NCBI GenBank assembly: GCA_902728285.1
Contig: CACVBU010000865.1
Coordinates: forward strand, 211,666 to 275,665
DNA from: Clytia hemisphaerica
Lineage: Eukaryota > Cnidaria > Hydrozoa > Leptothecata > Clytiidae
Reading direction: 5' to 3'
DNA: 64,000 bases
The number at the start of each line of letters is the position of its first letter. The first letter of the stretch is position 1. The translations under genes and the position numbers were made by a program. Shown here one piece after another: positions 10,409 through 21,323 of the stretch. The notes beneath the pieces were generated by a model. The model was not told the DNA's origin and did no database searches. It saw only the letters and a list, made by a program, of their open reading frames with translations.

Positions 10409-12176
10409 AATTAGTTCACGCTAAAATCAAAACGATTACGCTACTAGCCAAAATATGTTCTCGACAAATTTTCTTTTCGATTTTTGTCTCTCACTAAAAT
10501 AAGTTTCCTAAAGGCTTTGGAGCACGAAAAGTTTTTTTCTCCATCCCACTAACCTGAAACACTTTCTCGTGTCTCCACCTCATTCTTCTTTGTACCAATA
10601 AAAGTGAAATGTCTTTTTGGTATTTTCCTCACTTTTTTGTCCATGAAACAAAGAAAGAAACCATGGGACACGCACTTTTTTCTTGTGTTGATGGGAAAGA
10701 GCATGTTCCATTGCGCCAACGCGATGTCTCGTGTCCCCAAGTCTTAAAAGTATCTTTGTTCACAAAGATTCTACCGATTACAAATATCTTATTATTTGAC
10801 TTTTGATTTTAATAAGGATATTCAATTACCACTGAAGACATTCATTGTCGTTTTAAGATGAAGAAGACTTTTTCATAAATTATTGCGAGTGCAACGACTG
10901 CCTCGTCTTGAAACCATTACCAAGTTGATTAAATCCCTTGAATTTTTTAAATGTTATTTTAGCTTCTTATAAACTCCTCTGGGAATCAATTACCATAGTA
11001 ATATTTGAAAACACGGAGGTAAAGCGTTGCTCGTGACGTAATTTATGGAAATGTCTATTCTTTCCCCATCCTGTACCATCAAATTAATCTTTCTCACCGT
11101 TTTGTTCCGTCTTTTTATGTATAGTCAGTATTAAGTGGATAACTTCTTGGTATTTTGGGACAGCATGAGGCTAAGTGACACCGCAACCATTGTTTATCCC
11201 GAGGGGAAGAGGAATTTTGAAAATTTCATTTCAAGATTGCCAAAAAATGCACTCAAAAAATTAAATTATATTTGAACAAATGAAATGGAAAAACAGAAAT
11301 TTATCTGAAAATAAAACAAAACTCCAGAAAAGATTATTTGAGACAGGCAAAGCTCACCCTTACCCTCCGTCCGGAAACCATATTACGGATGGACTTTTTT
11401 ACAAACTATATGATTTCTTAGACTAAGTTCTTCTCTGAAAACGATTTATAAAAGAAAAGAGGACAGTAAAGAGTGCAATATCTTTTTTATATCAGGGATG
11501 AAAATTTCGGGTTTTTCAGCGGGGACTACTGCTTTACTATATGGAGAGGGTGTCAAATTTTCCAAGTTCGCATATTATAATCTCTACTCAAGCTAAATTT
11601 TCCACAAAGAGTCTATCGAAAAGTTACTGTGAAAAGCAGATGCCAAAATCATATTCCGACCAGTTCCGACCAATCGAGATTCTATTCAGCGCGCAATCAA
11701 CGCAGAGAAAAGTAACCATGACGACAATCCAAGATCACGTATAAAGTAAAATCCTCATAATTTATGCGAAATCTTGTGACTTAGATACTTAATATTTCAA
11801 TCTTAAACACCTATTTTCATTTTGGGATTTAACATCTATCGGTTGAACGGAGAATTGTAATCTTATTCAAATCATGCTAAGCCCAGTTTCAGTGCCCACG
11901 CCAGGGGGGAGGGGGTTGGTTGCGCCTCCTTAGACTCTATATTCATGGCGCCCTCCCCCACTTTCAATTTCATGACCTGGGCCTGAGCTTAGATGATGAG
12001 TTTTGAGGATTTTATTTTATATAGGAGCATCCGAGTTTTTTTGTTGGACACACTGTTATATTAAATTTCCCTTTTCTATTTTGCAATTCATCAAAATGTA
12101 AAGGAAAGATTGATACTGGCTTCTCTAATGAGCTAGGTTTTGAGAAATATCAATTCAATGAACGAATCTTGTATTA
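10409..12176. other. Mostly featureless; possible small GCCCAG-ended element
   Basis: No splice-bounded coding stretch was recognised. Near 11879-11982 GCCCAGTTTCAGTGCCCACG and an inverted GCCCAGGTCATGAAATTG frame G-rich and C-rich blocks, suggesting a ~100-bp inverted-repeat element, but the arms are poor. The short open frames at 10549-10806 on both strands have no support. Confidence 0.35.
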
Positions 12177-12542
12177 GGCGAGACCAATTTAATTTGTTGT
12201 TCTACGGGCGCGACCAACCCAGCATTTGCTGCAAACGAAAAAATAAAAATATTGAATTTCCTATACCACAAATTTCTATTACTAGTCATTAAAAAAAAAT
12301 AGACATAAAAAAAGTTGAAATGAATCTAAAAACATGAATTCTATACACGAAGAATTTTATTACCAACTCAAACTTCATCAAAGATGAATGATGAATTTTC
12401 GACCAAGAGATTATTTTAGAATATTACGTAAAGCCTAATTACCTTCCTTAATAATGAAAATCTTATTTTTATTTTACCGACCGACGGACTGATATATTGC
12501 TGACGATCTGCCCGTAGAACAACAAATTAAATTAGTCTCGCC
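12177..12542. mobile_element. PIF/Harbinger-type MITE
   Basis: A 33-bp TIR with one mismatch starts GGCGAGACYAATTTAATT and ends at CTACGGGC. It is flanked by a 3-bp TTA duplication (12174-12176, 12543-12545). TTA/TAA duplications with GGC-type ends are characteristic of PIF/Harbinger MITEs. The interior is AT-rich and non-coding. TIR near-identity suggests a fairly young insertion. Confidence 0.8.
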
Positions 12543-12545
12543 TTA

Positions 12546-13050
12546 GTAGACGATCTGATCATCTACATAAGATCACTTAAAAAGGGAATAATTTAGGAGG
12601 CGAGAAGAATTTGTGAACGGGTGGTTAGCCCGGGGCGGAGTTAGCAGTGTCGGAGGTGTTTATAGTATATTTACAGTGTTTGTTCTGATCTCTACTGCCG
12701 CAATAGTTTCCGTAAACCACCCTGACTCCCTGTACTGTGCATATATTTTTATCGTGCTTAGTATGGAGTCTTCTAAAACCTCTATAACTCGATTGTCTCC
12801 TTAACTCGAACAAGCTTTCTGGTCTTTTCAGTTAAAAACACCTTATGAAACCAATCACAATAACTATCGATATTTTCATAATTCGAACAAATCTTTGTTA
12901 CCCATGGCAATAGTACAATGCGTCCCGAAAGAAGTAGTCAGATTTCTGCAAAAACTTATGAATCTCTCTCTTGATTTTCCCTGTGTAGCCGAACGCCGGC
13001 TGACTGCATTTTAATGTTTTATTCGATATTCTTTTTCATATTATTTTTAG
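12546..13050. other. Intergenic, no recognised feature
   Basis: Overlapping open frames on both strands at 12613-12813 are short and lack support. Nothing else seen. Confidence 0.35.
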
Positions 13051-13256
13051 AATATAGAACCCAAGAAGACGCCTAAAAATTGGATGAAAACTCAATATGA
13101 AAGACAGCAAAGACTGAGGGCGTTTTGTGCTAAAAAGAATTTAGAAGATTACGTCAAACAAAATTTGCACATAATTGGATATACAGTGATAAAGCGAGGG
13201 TTTCTTACTGTTCAATACCGAAAGTGGCGTGTACAACGTGAAAAAAACTTTTTCAG
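13051..13256 (+). CDS. Predicted internal exon, family not recognised
   Basis: Acceptor TTATTTTTAG and donor TTTTTCAG|GTACTT bound a 206-bp open frame. The encoded segment is basic and reads NIEPKKTPKNWMKTQYERQQ, RLRAFCAKKNLEDYVKQNL and later TVQYRKWRVQREKNFFR. It could be the next exon of the gene at 6642-10408 or part of another gene. No downstream exon was identified before transposon-rich DNA. The KKTPKNW...YERQQ composition looks like genuine protein rather than chance. Confidence 0.45.
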
Positions 13257-13341
13257 GTACTTTCTTCACACTTTTTTTTTCTCCAAAATCACTTTTAACA
13301 ACAGTTATATCTTAAACGTCTTAAACGAACCTCAACCAGGA

Positions 13342-13496
13342 CAGTGGCGTAGACAGGAGGGGCACAAAGTTTGCGTAGGAGAGCAGATTTTGACGACACT
13401 GTATTTATCTATACATAATGTAAAAAGATAGTTAGAGTGTCATAAAAATCTGCTCTCCTACACATATTTTGCGCCCCTCCTGTCTACCATCGCGCA
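13342..13496. mobile_element. Near-palindromic hAT-like MITE
   Basis: A left arm starting CAGTGGCGTAGACAGGAGG pairs for ~60 bp with the right arm ending TACCATCGCGCAG. AGGAGAGCAGATTTT is shared on both arms around a ~40-bp loop. The CAGTGGCG start is common among hAT MITEs, but I could not define an 8-bp duplication. Confidence 0.6.
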
Positions 13497-14831
13497 GAAT
13501 TGACGTTACAGTTTTTGACATCAAACAAATCCGGGGGTTTTGACGTAGATTTTTGACGTCAAAAAATTAGAAGTTGCAATTTTTTTAATTTTTCCTTCCC
13601 CTTGTTTATTACACTGCTTCCTGTGTATAATGTTTTCAGACATAAATTTGATATTTTTGAATCACTGAATCTGTCCTCTTTTAAGAAATACCAAACTTGC
13701 TTAGATTTGTAAGTTTGTAAAAACGTTTGAAGCGATAATGTAAAGGTTACATTTTTTATATGTTTTTGAAAATTTGACAAACTTTAAGAGAGCAGGAACG
13801 ATACAAGTTGAGTAGCTTTCAATTTCCCACCCCTCTAGAGAGAAAGTTTAGCCCTTTCTCTTTTCAACGGTGTATAAATTTATGTATCGATTAAGACAAT
13901 TTCCATCGACTTTTTTGTCCTAAAGATAGGCACTGTCACTCTGACGAAAAAAAATAAAGGCTGATAAATTCTGACGTTAATGACAAAAATGATGACAGAG
14001 ATTTAAGTATATTTGGACAATTTTCCCACCCATCGCAAGTGAAAGAGGATAAAAAATGCTAAAAAATGATATATAAAAAAGTACAGGTTGTAATCCAATT
14101 TCCATCGATTTTTTTGCCTTGAAGTTATATCTTTTTTCAAATGCTGTAACGTCAATTTTAACTTCACGTTTCAATGGAAGCGCAATTTCGAAAAAGAAAT
14201 CCCTTTATTTTACAAATCACCGACACATATCTACTCATTCTCTTTAGCATTTTTTACCTCCAAAATAAATAAAACTTACTGGTTATCCTTGGGAGTTTTT
14301 GATGTCCAAAAATGAATCAGCATTAATAAAAACAAAGTTTAGATAAATATAGGCTCCCATCGAAAACTGAATTTCGAAGGGAGGAAAGTCTGTAGTGAAA
14401 ACTGACGCAAACAAAGCATTCCATTTCCATATATACATACCTCGTACAACCATATCTCAATGTAATAAATTTTATAACTTTCTGTTTTCAAAGTCTTTCC
14501 AAAATATGAAATAGATCACAATATTTTAGGCTTAATTTTTAGAAAATGTTTTCTTCTCAAAACCAAACTCACAAATGAATTCAATAATAATATTTCTCTT
14601 TTATCACCCCTTTTGAGGTATATCTAAAAATATGTACAAAACCGTATATACATTTAAAAAGCTGTCACCGTAAATGGTCTGTTTAATAATATACGAAATT
14701 TTTCTCCCGTTATGAGACGGCCCCTGGTTGAAAAAATAAAAGATACAGAAGGAATTTAGTTGAAGTTGGGAGATTAATAGCGCCTGAACTACACAAAAGA
14801 CCAGGAATTTGAAAGGAGGTTTAGCGAACTA
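13497..14831. other. Intergenic, no recognised feature
   Basis: The phrase CAATTTCCATCGA(C/T)TTTTTTG occurs twice (near 13900 and 14097) with similar flanks, hinting at an old ~200-bp duplication. No gene or element was recognised. Confidence 0.35.
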
Positions 14832-14839
14832 GCAAAGGG

Positions 14840-15938
14840 CTACCAGTGGATACCCCTTAAAACCCACAATAAAAAGTGGTACCCTCTATCTCATTGTTTA
14901 GTTGGAGTGTAAGGCTGAAACTTTTTGTGTTGAAAGTACGTTGTCTATTATTGTCTTCCCTAGCAGTGATGTTTTGTAGAAAACAGTTTTCAGTTTTTCA
15001 CGAGGAAGTGAAAAAGTGCAGTTTTAGCTATTTACCCCTTAAAACCTACAAAATGGTTTTTCTCGAATAACTTTTTACAAAAAAGTTCTTTTGACCTCAA
15101 ATTTTGAACAGTGATTCACTGTAAAGTTACTAATGTTATGAATATACCATTAGTACCTAAATGATCTCAAAAATATGTGTTAAAATCAAAATACCCCTTA
15201 AAACCTACAAAAATAAGGCTAAAAACCACAAAGTCCGACCCTTGCTAACGGGATACTCAAGCTGATGGATACAAATTTGGTGTTGCTTCGTGATTCAATG
15301 GTTCAAAGACTTATTAGAAATTCATTCCCACTACAATATTTTCATTTTTCAGGATTTCATGCCCATAATGCAATTGTGTGTGGTTTTTTGGTCAAAAACG
15401 GCTACGAAAGGCCAAAACCTTCATTCGCTTCATTTTTGACCTATGGTTCTAATGTTTTTCTAAATCTCCATCAAATTTGTGACATTTTGGTATGCAACAT
15501 GACCAGGTTTTGAGAAAGTCGATTTTCAGATTTTATTGATCATCACCATAAAAGTGCTTTAAAGTAGAATTTTAAGGGCCTGTCATTTTCGTTGGGGTCT
15601 ATTCACGAAGATGAAAATGATTTTTTCATACCCACCATAAGTATAGGTATCTAAAAAGTATAGGTTTTATGACCTTAAATTCAATTGTGTAATTTCTAGG
15701 TCCAAAAAACCTGATTTTTTGAAGGGATTTTTGATAAAATTTTGAATAACTTCGAATTTTAAGATACTTTAGCATCTTTAAAATCCTTAAAATTTGGTAT
15801 TTTATGAAAGAACATTTATAAGAGGTTGTAAAAAAGTGAAACATACCACATAAAATTAAATCTGGTAGTTATGAAAGCCAAAAATGCAACATTGTGGGTT
15901 TTAAGGGGTATGTGGTTTTAAGGGGTATCCACTGGTAG
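14840..15938. mobile_element. 1.1-kb inverted-repeat element
   Basis: TIR CTACCAGTGGATACCCCTTA continues into AAAACC (about 25 bp). The phrase CCCCTTAAAACC(T/C)ACA recurs inside near 15030 and 15190, and its complement lies twice near the right end, giving subterminal repeats. The 8-bp flanks GCAAAGGG (14832-14839) and GCAAATTT (15939-15946) match at 5 of 8, possibly a decayed hAT-type duplication. Internal open frames (up to 82 codons) are not recognisable. A related end, CCTGGTATACCCCTTAAAA, appears near 61062. Confidence 0.65.
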
Positions 15939-15946
15939 GCAAATTT

Positions 15947-16260
15947 ATCCTTCCTCCTAGGAGTATTGTCTCGGAAGGAAATAACTAGTCTAGGGAGAAA
16001 ACAAAATATGAAATATATAAATGAATATGAATGGAACTAAAGAGATCAAGTTATAAGAATACTTAAAAAGGCCTAAAAATTGACTAAGTCATAAGAATAC
16101 TGAAAAAGGCCTTAAAAAAAAATTGACTAATTTTGTCAAAGTTAGAAGCTAAAGTTTAGTTGTTTTAATATAAAAAATTGCAAAAATTTATGAATTTTGT
16201 GCAAACATGAATTTAAATTTGATTTTGTTGTAATGATTAAGAAGCACAAGGGTTTCAGTC

Positions 16261-16265
<5 letters not shown>
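15947..16265. other. Intergenic with a short direct repeat
   Basis: The phrase TAAGAATACTKAAAAAGGCC followed by an ATTGACTAA tract occurs twice (near 16052 and 16091), a ~40-50-bp tandem duplication. Nothing else recognised. Confidence 0.45.
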
Positions 16266-16293
<28 letters not shown>

Positions 16294-16378
16294 AGTAATC
16301 TAGCATATAGTAAACTAATAAAAAGAGAATAAAACTACCTAAAAATAGTAATCTAGCATATAGTAAACTAATAAAAAT
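16266..16378. repeat. Poly(A) tract followed by a direct repeat
   Basis: A run of about 26 A is followed by two copies of ATAGTAATCTAGCATATAGT (from 16292 and 16345) with AAACTAATAAAAA. It could be a retrotransposed 3' end, or poly(A) slippage with local duplication. Confidence 0.6.
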
Positions 16379-16599
16379 GTTTTGATTGCAACATTTTCGA
16401 ATCTTTCGAATGCGTGACGCAATTTGATTGGTAGAAAATAGAACTCGCGCGAAAAACAATGCAACGACTTCATTTTATAGATGACAAAAATTGCAACATC
16501 AATTCTGCGCGATGCGCTACTGCAGGCTAATCTAAACTTTGGCTTGCTTCTAACGCTAACTACTTTCCTGAAAACACATTTAGGAAGTATAGATTGCAA

Positions 16600-16686
16600 C
16601 CCAACTGTCACACAACGTTCATCTAACGTTATATGGACGTTCTGAACATTAGATAAACGTCGAAACAACGTTGTATGCCAGCTGGG
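16600..16686. mobile_element. Short AACGTT-rich inverted-repeat element
   Basis: Ends CCCAACTGTCACACAACGTT and CCCAGCTGGCATACAACGTT are imperfect inverted repeats, with further AACGT palindromes between. The family recurs at 19873-20177 and, interrupted by the piggyBac-like element, around 7515-7570 / 8629-8645. Confidence 0.6.
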
Positions 16687-16959
16687 AATGCTTAACTGAT
16701 TGAAGAAACTCCCTAATGAGCTATAACATATCCCTGCTCAAAGTAACTGTCCACTTTTGCAGTGCAAAAATTGATTTTCACTTACCTTAAAGGAAGAAAT
16801 TTTGCAAAAAACGCCATTAAAAAAGGAAAAACCTGTTTTAAGGCCTGAAATAACACACAATTAGGGGAATAAATAAAGGAGTGAGTGATATCGGATCGGC
16901 CAAAGGTACCTTCATTTTTTTATTTTATTTTCTTATCCACGGATCGCTGATAGTCACCT
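16687..16959. other. Intergenic, no recognised feature
   Basis: Nothing beyond AT-rich DNA was identified. Confidence 0.3.
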
Positions 16960-17275
16960 CGGAATGAGACGGGGGTTCGGTTATTATCAGTTAGGGTCAG
17001 TGTTGGACTCGAGAGTCACAATATAGGGCCGAAGGCCCTCTTAGAGTACTCAAACCCAGTGACTAAACATAGGACTGCGCAGCAGCCCTTTTAGGGGTCC
17101 CGGTAGGGTTGAGAGTTCCACCTATTTATAGAGAATTGCCAGTTCGGTATAATATGTTATGAATTGCGTGATTTTGGCTGTGCGACGATGGCTCAACAGA
17201 TTAGGCGTTGGTTTCCGAATCCGAAGGTCTTTCTTTGATGGTGGTTCGAACCCCGCACGGTGCGATGATGTGGTT
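16960..17275 (+). repeat. tRNA-like repeat, copy B
   Basis: Shares GAGACGGGGGTTCGGTTATT (near 16967) with copy A and ends with CTGTGCGACGATGGCTCAAC and a B box GGTTCGAACCC (near 17241-17253). The middle contains a GGGCCGAAGGCCC hairpin and TATTTATAGAGAATTG just upstream of the tRNA-like part. The same order in two loci argues for one composite unit. Confidence 0.6.
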
Positions 17276-17635
17276 GGTCAATACATGAAACAGGTATGAA
17301 AACTTAGTCAGAATTGAGAAACATCTTAACTTTTCCTCCTTATCAGTACGCAAGATCCAAACAATAAACAAATACAATTGTATTGGAGACTTTTGGATTA
17401 TCTTTGTAACGCAAGGCCTGTAATAGATACGTATACGTAGTATAAATAGATAATATGACTAAAGTTTATGACAAAGTTACATTATGATAAATAGCTAGAT
17501 AAATCATATAATATCCACAAACAAACTCTTGCTTCGTCTTGCCGATCGATTTTTGTAAATTGCTTGATCAAGTAAGTCTCTAATTAAGTCTATTTTAAAG
17601 TTAATTCTCCATATATCTCAATTTCCTTCATTTGT
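17276..17635. other. Intergenic, no recognised feature
   Basis: No element or gene recognised. Confidence 0.3.
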
Positions 17636-18141
17636 TTATCCGTTGTCTATGTGTCTTGTCCTTCTTTGTCTTTGTATAATTATAAATAAACCTAAGGAAC
17701 TCCCTGGACTAATGAGTTCCTTCCCTTGGACGAAAACCTGCCTCCCTCGAGCTATAGGGGTCAGCCTATGTTCGCCAATCTGACCGATCTTTTGGCAGGA
17801 CAAAGACTTTGGTTCGTTAATTAAATTGAATAAATCTGCCGGTGAATCTTCTCCTCGTGCCTGTATCTCTCCTCTCGATTGTACCTTCTCGTCCCTTCGA
17901 TTGATCAGCCACTGCCAACATGCCTCATCGTACGTGGTAAGAACACATAAATGGAAAAGAAATATCAAATATTCAGATACAGTTTAAGTACACGACCTTT
18001 GCGTTGCAATGAGATGACACGTCTTCTACTCTCTCCCTTTTAAAGCGCATGCTCAGGAATTCGCATGCCGGTACTTTCGTCCGGAACCGTATAAGATATT
18101 AGATTTCCGGATTATTTTTCCAAAATATATCGGAAATCACA
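17636..18141 (-). mobile_element. Possible LTR-retroelement fragment (LTR end plus leader)
   Basis: Read on the minus strand, the sequence begins TGTGATTTCCG at 18141 and runs through a GC-richer promoter-like stretch. It then reaches GTACGATGAGGCA followed by TGTTGGCAGTGGCTGATCAA, resembling an LTR end followed by the TTGGCAG-type leader seen in many Gypsy and BEL elements. An open frame continues to 17636 but lacks a recognisable gag motif. No second LTR is present. This is suggestive only. Confidence 0.25.
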
Positions 18142-19872
18142 CTAAGTCTCACACTCAGACAGTCAGAAAAGAGAAAGACAGGATCAGAGATAAAAAAAAT
18201 AAGGTAACTTTGGGCGATCCGATATAACTTCTTCCCATCAAAATACAATATTCTTATTAAAAAAACGTGTAAACATCATAATAGGGGAGACATTAAGAAC
18301 AACACTGATCCTCAAACGGTTGAATTATAAGAAATCTAAGGACTAAATTCGTAAAATTTGGCTGAAAATAATAGTTCATCAAAACCAAAATAATGATTTT
18401 AAAGCAAAAATTATTCATTCAAAAGCCCTTCTCGGGTCTGTGGAAGCAAGGGTGAGATACAAAACTGCGCTAATTGCTCTGGCAGCAGATATGAGGTGTG
18501 TGTTTAATGCACAGAATAAAAGAACACTTTGATTGAAAGGAGGTCACACGACGGTATAAACACTAAAATTAAGAGCAAATGTACACGTTTTTATAATTTT
18601 ATAAGAATATTTGAAATTCTTGAAGCCTTCGGATCTCTTTGATTTTTAAGCCAAAAAATTTCCTTAAAATCTTTTTAATTTCACCATTTTGTGAGTGTTT
18701 TTTGTTTGTGCAATAAGAAATTGGGTGTTTTACAGTCAATAAAGCTTTGAAATGTTCTTAACTTGTTCTTGATAAATTGGCAATGGAAGCTTCATGTTTT
18801 TATATAATTTGTTCTCTTAAAAAAACATGCAATGGTGATATTATTAACATAATTTAAAACGAGTAGTTATTTCTAGCCATATGAAGAGTTAATTAATTAG
18901 AATGAGTACAAAACAAAGGAAAGCTTAATGATCTTGTATAATTAAAAAAAGGTTATGCTATACGTACAGTTGGTACTGTGTTGCTTTTTGTTATGAAGAG
19001 AAAACCTGGTAATCAAAATTTTGTAATTGGTAGATTAATACCATAAGAAGTTACATTTGTTAATGAGTAGAACTTTGCAAAGGTATAATGTAGGTAACGT
19101 TTTAATTCAGTTTTTTACAGTACAACGATATATATCAGTAGAGTGATGTCAGTCGGGATGAAAAGGCACTTTTTTATTCTGCTACTGGCAGTTTCATGCC
19201 ACTTTAGTGACAATCTCCCCCTTCTCACAGACCTGGTAGGATTATTTCAGCCAGTGGCAATAAAAAAACGGACTGAAAGTCGATGGGGATTGATATTCCT
19301 ATATCTTTTATGGTTGGGGATTATAATTTTTTTGTGTTCAAGTCAGAAAAGTCAGTGGGGATGGGAAAAATAGCATAATAGTTTGCAATGAGGATTGGTT
19401 TATAGGATTATTTATTATAGTGGCACATGTTGATCACAAAGGAGAAAACTGACTACCTTAAAGGGAGAAATTGGCCAAATCCGCCAAATCCACCAAATTC
19501 TCTTTCCGCCATTCTTGTGCCAAAACTTTCTTTTCAGTACCGCAAAACTTTTAAGAAGACTCTCTGTCTATCTTGCATTTTTCTTTGCAATAGCCAGTCC
19601 ACAAAACTTTTCAATCGAACAATTCTCATTTTTGATTACTTGATTGATTACCTGTCGTTAATAATTGTGCTTAGAAACAATAAAAAACTAGTTATAAAAA
19701 GATTATATTTTAATTGAGCTAAGGTATTAAGACAACAGGTTGAGCTCTACTTTGTGCGCATGTGCAAGGAAGAAAATGCATTAAAAAAGAGGTGTAGAAA
19801 CAAGCCCATCACTTGGATTAGGAGACGGTGGTATGATGAATTGTACACGGCGACCAATCTTAAACCACCTTT
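18142..19872. other. Intergenic; one decayed repeat
   Basis: A possible degraded relative of the 7177-7459 element lies at about 19190-19370. A CCGCCAAATCCACC tandem patch lies near 19479. No gene was recognised. Confidence 0.35.
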
Positions 19873-20177
19873 CCCGGCAGGCACTGAACGTTGTTCCAAC
19901 CGCCAGGACGTTCTTTGGACGTTGAAACAATGTTGTTCCAACCGTCAGGACGTTATTTCTGGATGTTCAAACAATGTTGTTCCAACCATCAGGACGTTAT
20001 TTCTGGACGTTCAAACAATGTTGTTCCCACCGTCAGGACGTTATTTCTGGACGTTGAAACAATGTTGTTCCAACCGCCAGTACGTTATTTGGACGTTGAA
20101 ACAATGTTGTTCCACCCGTCAGGACGTTATTTCTGGACGTTGAAACAATGTTGGAATAACGTTATGTGTCTGCTGGG
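19873..20177. mobile_element. Inverted-repeat element with ~44-bp minisatellite core
   Basis: Left end CCCGGCAGGCACTGAACGTT and right end (complement) CCCAGCAGACACATAACGTT define the TIR. Between them about six units of a ~40-44-bp repeat recur, with CAGGACGTTATTTCTGGACG and AACAATGTTGTTCCA. It is a longer relative of the 16600-16686 element. Open frames through it exist only because of the repeat. Confidence 0.7.
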
Positions 20178-21323
20178 TTATCATTTCAAGGACGTTATGA
20201 TATTGCGAGCTAAGTTGGTATGGTAAGTAGTTCGAAGTTTTGCTATTTTATCGTCAGCACAAAAAATGTGAGTGCGCATAAATTATCATGCAAAAAAGAT
20301 TCTAATGTTTAAGGTGTATATCATTTAGAGATACAATTTTGTAATTAGTTAACTTAAAATGTGTCCTAAAAATCATTCCTTTTAGTCGCTACCAGTAAAA
20401 ATTTTAGCCTCTTTTTTCCTATAAATTATCAGCATAACGGTTTTCGAAATAATATGATCCAGAGTAGGACGGGAGAAATAAACAAGCCTTCAAAACAAGC
20501 CTTTCACACGGCCATGATTTTTCTTTTGAATTCTTTGTTTCTTGAAAGTTTAAGACATTTTGAGTCAAAATAATAAATTGTTAATTTGGAATTAAGATAA
20601 ATTGTTGAATGTTTTGAATCAACATAAATTGGTGAACATGGTCGTTCATAAACAGTAGAAAACTATTCAAGGTCAAAAGGAAAAAACTCTGATGAAAGAA
20701 TAAGTCAGCTGGCAAATGGATTTTTTTTTGTCGTTTCAAACTTGGTACACAAAAAATACAATTAACTTTCTCGGGCCTGAATTGCTATTTTAGCACTTCA
20801 ACTTTCATTCATTTAATATTTCGGTTTGGTGGCTTCTTGGCTATATTCCAATCCTTATTCGGGCAAATTTGAACTTTTAAATCCTGATATCCTAAGGTCG
20901 GCATCACGCAGGACATGCCACGAAACAATAACTACGAGAGAAAATTGATTGTATTTTCTGTAGTCTCCAGATTTGGCATTTATTTCGATTAGAGGATGAG
21001 AAGAAGCCTATCTTTCCTGCTGCTCTTTGACAATTCTGTGCTTTAATTACTACCTCATTAAGAAAAAGAGTAAGGCATTGATTAGGGAGTAGAAGTGCGT
21101 AATAATTACAGTAATTAGTAAAAAGCTAAGCACTTTTCTCTAGGTATTTGTTAGCCGGTACCAACAAACCCTTACTCTGTATGTAGATGACGTAGGGTTT
21201 GTTTATTTTGTTTAAACTAAAAAAGTATTGACCCTTCGAATTTGCTTAAAGTGCTTTTCTCATTTGTCCATTTTAGATCTTTTGTTTTCTGTTTGAGTTC
21301 AGATATAAAAGAAATTGATCACA
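20178..21323. other. Intergenic, upstream of the SnoaL-like gene
   Basis: No repeat element or exon was recognised. A TATAAAAG motif lies at about 21304-21311, only ~15 bp before the start codon of the next gene. That is closer than a TATA box would normally be unless the true start of transcription is inside the annotated exon. Confidence 0.35.

Noticed and set aside
10549..10806. Overlapping short frames on both strands
   Set aside because: No homology signal, no splice context; overlap alone is expected by chance.
17636..18141. Complete LTR retrotransposon
   Set aside because: Only one LTR-like end and a leader-like TTGGCAG motif; no second LTR, gag or pol nearby. Retained at low confidence as a fragment.
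21302..21311. TATA box of the SnoaL-like gene
   Set aside because: TATAAAAG is only ~15 bp from the ATG, too close unless translation starts elsewhere; noted but not called as a promoter.
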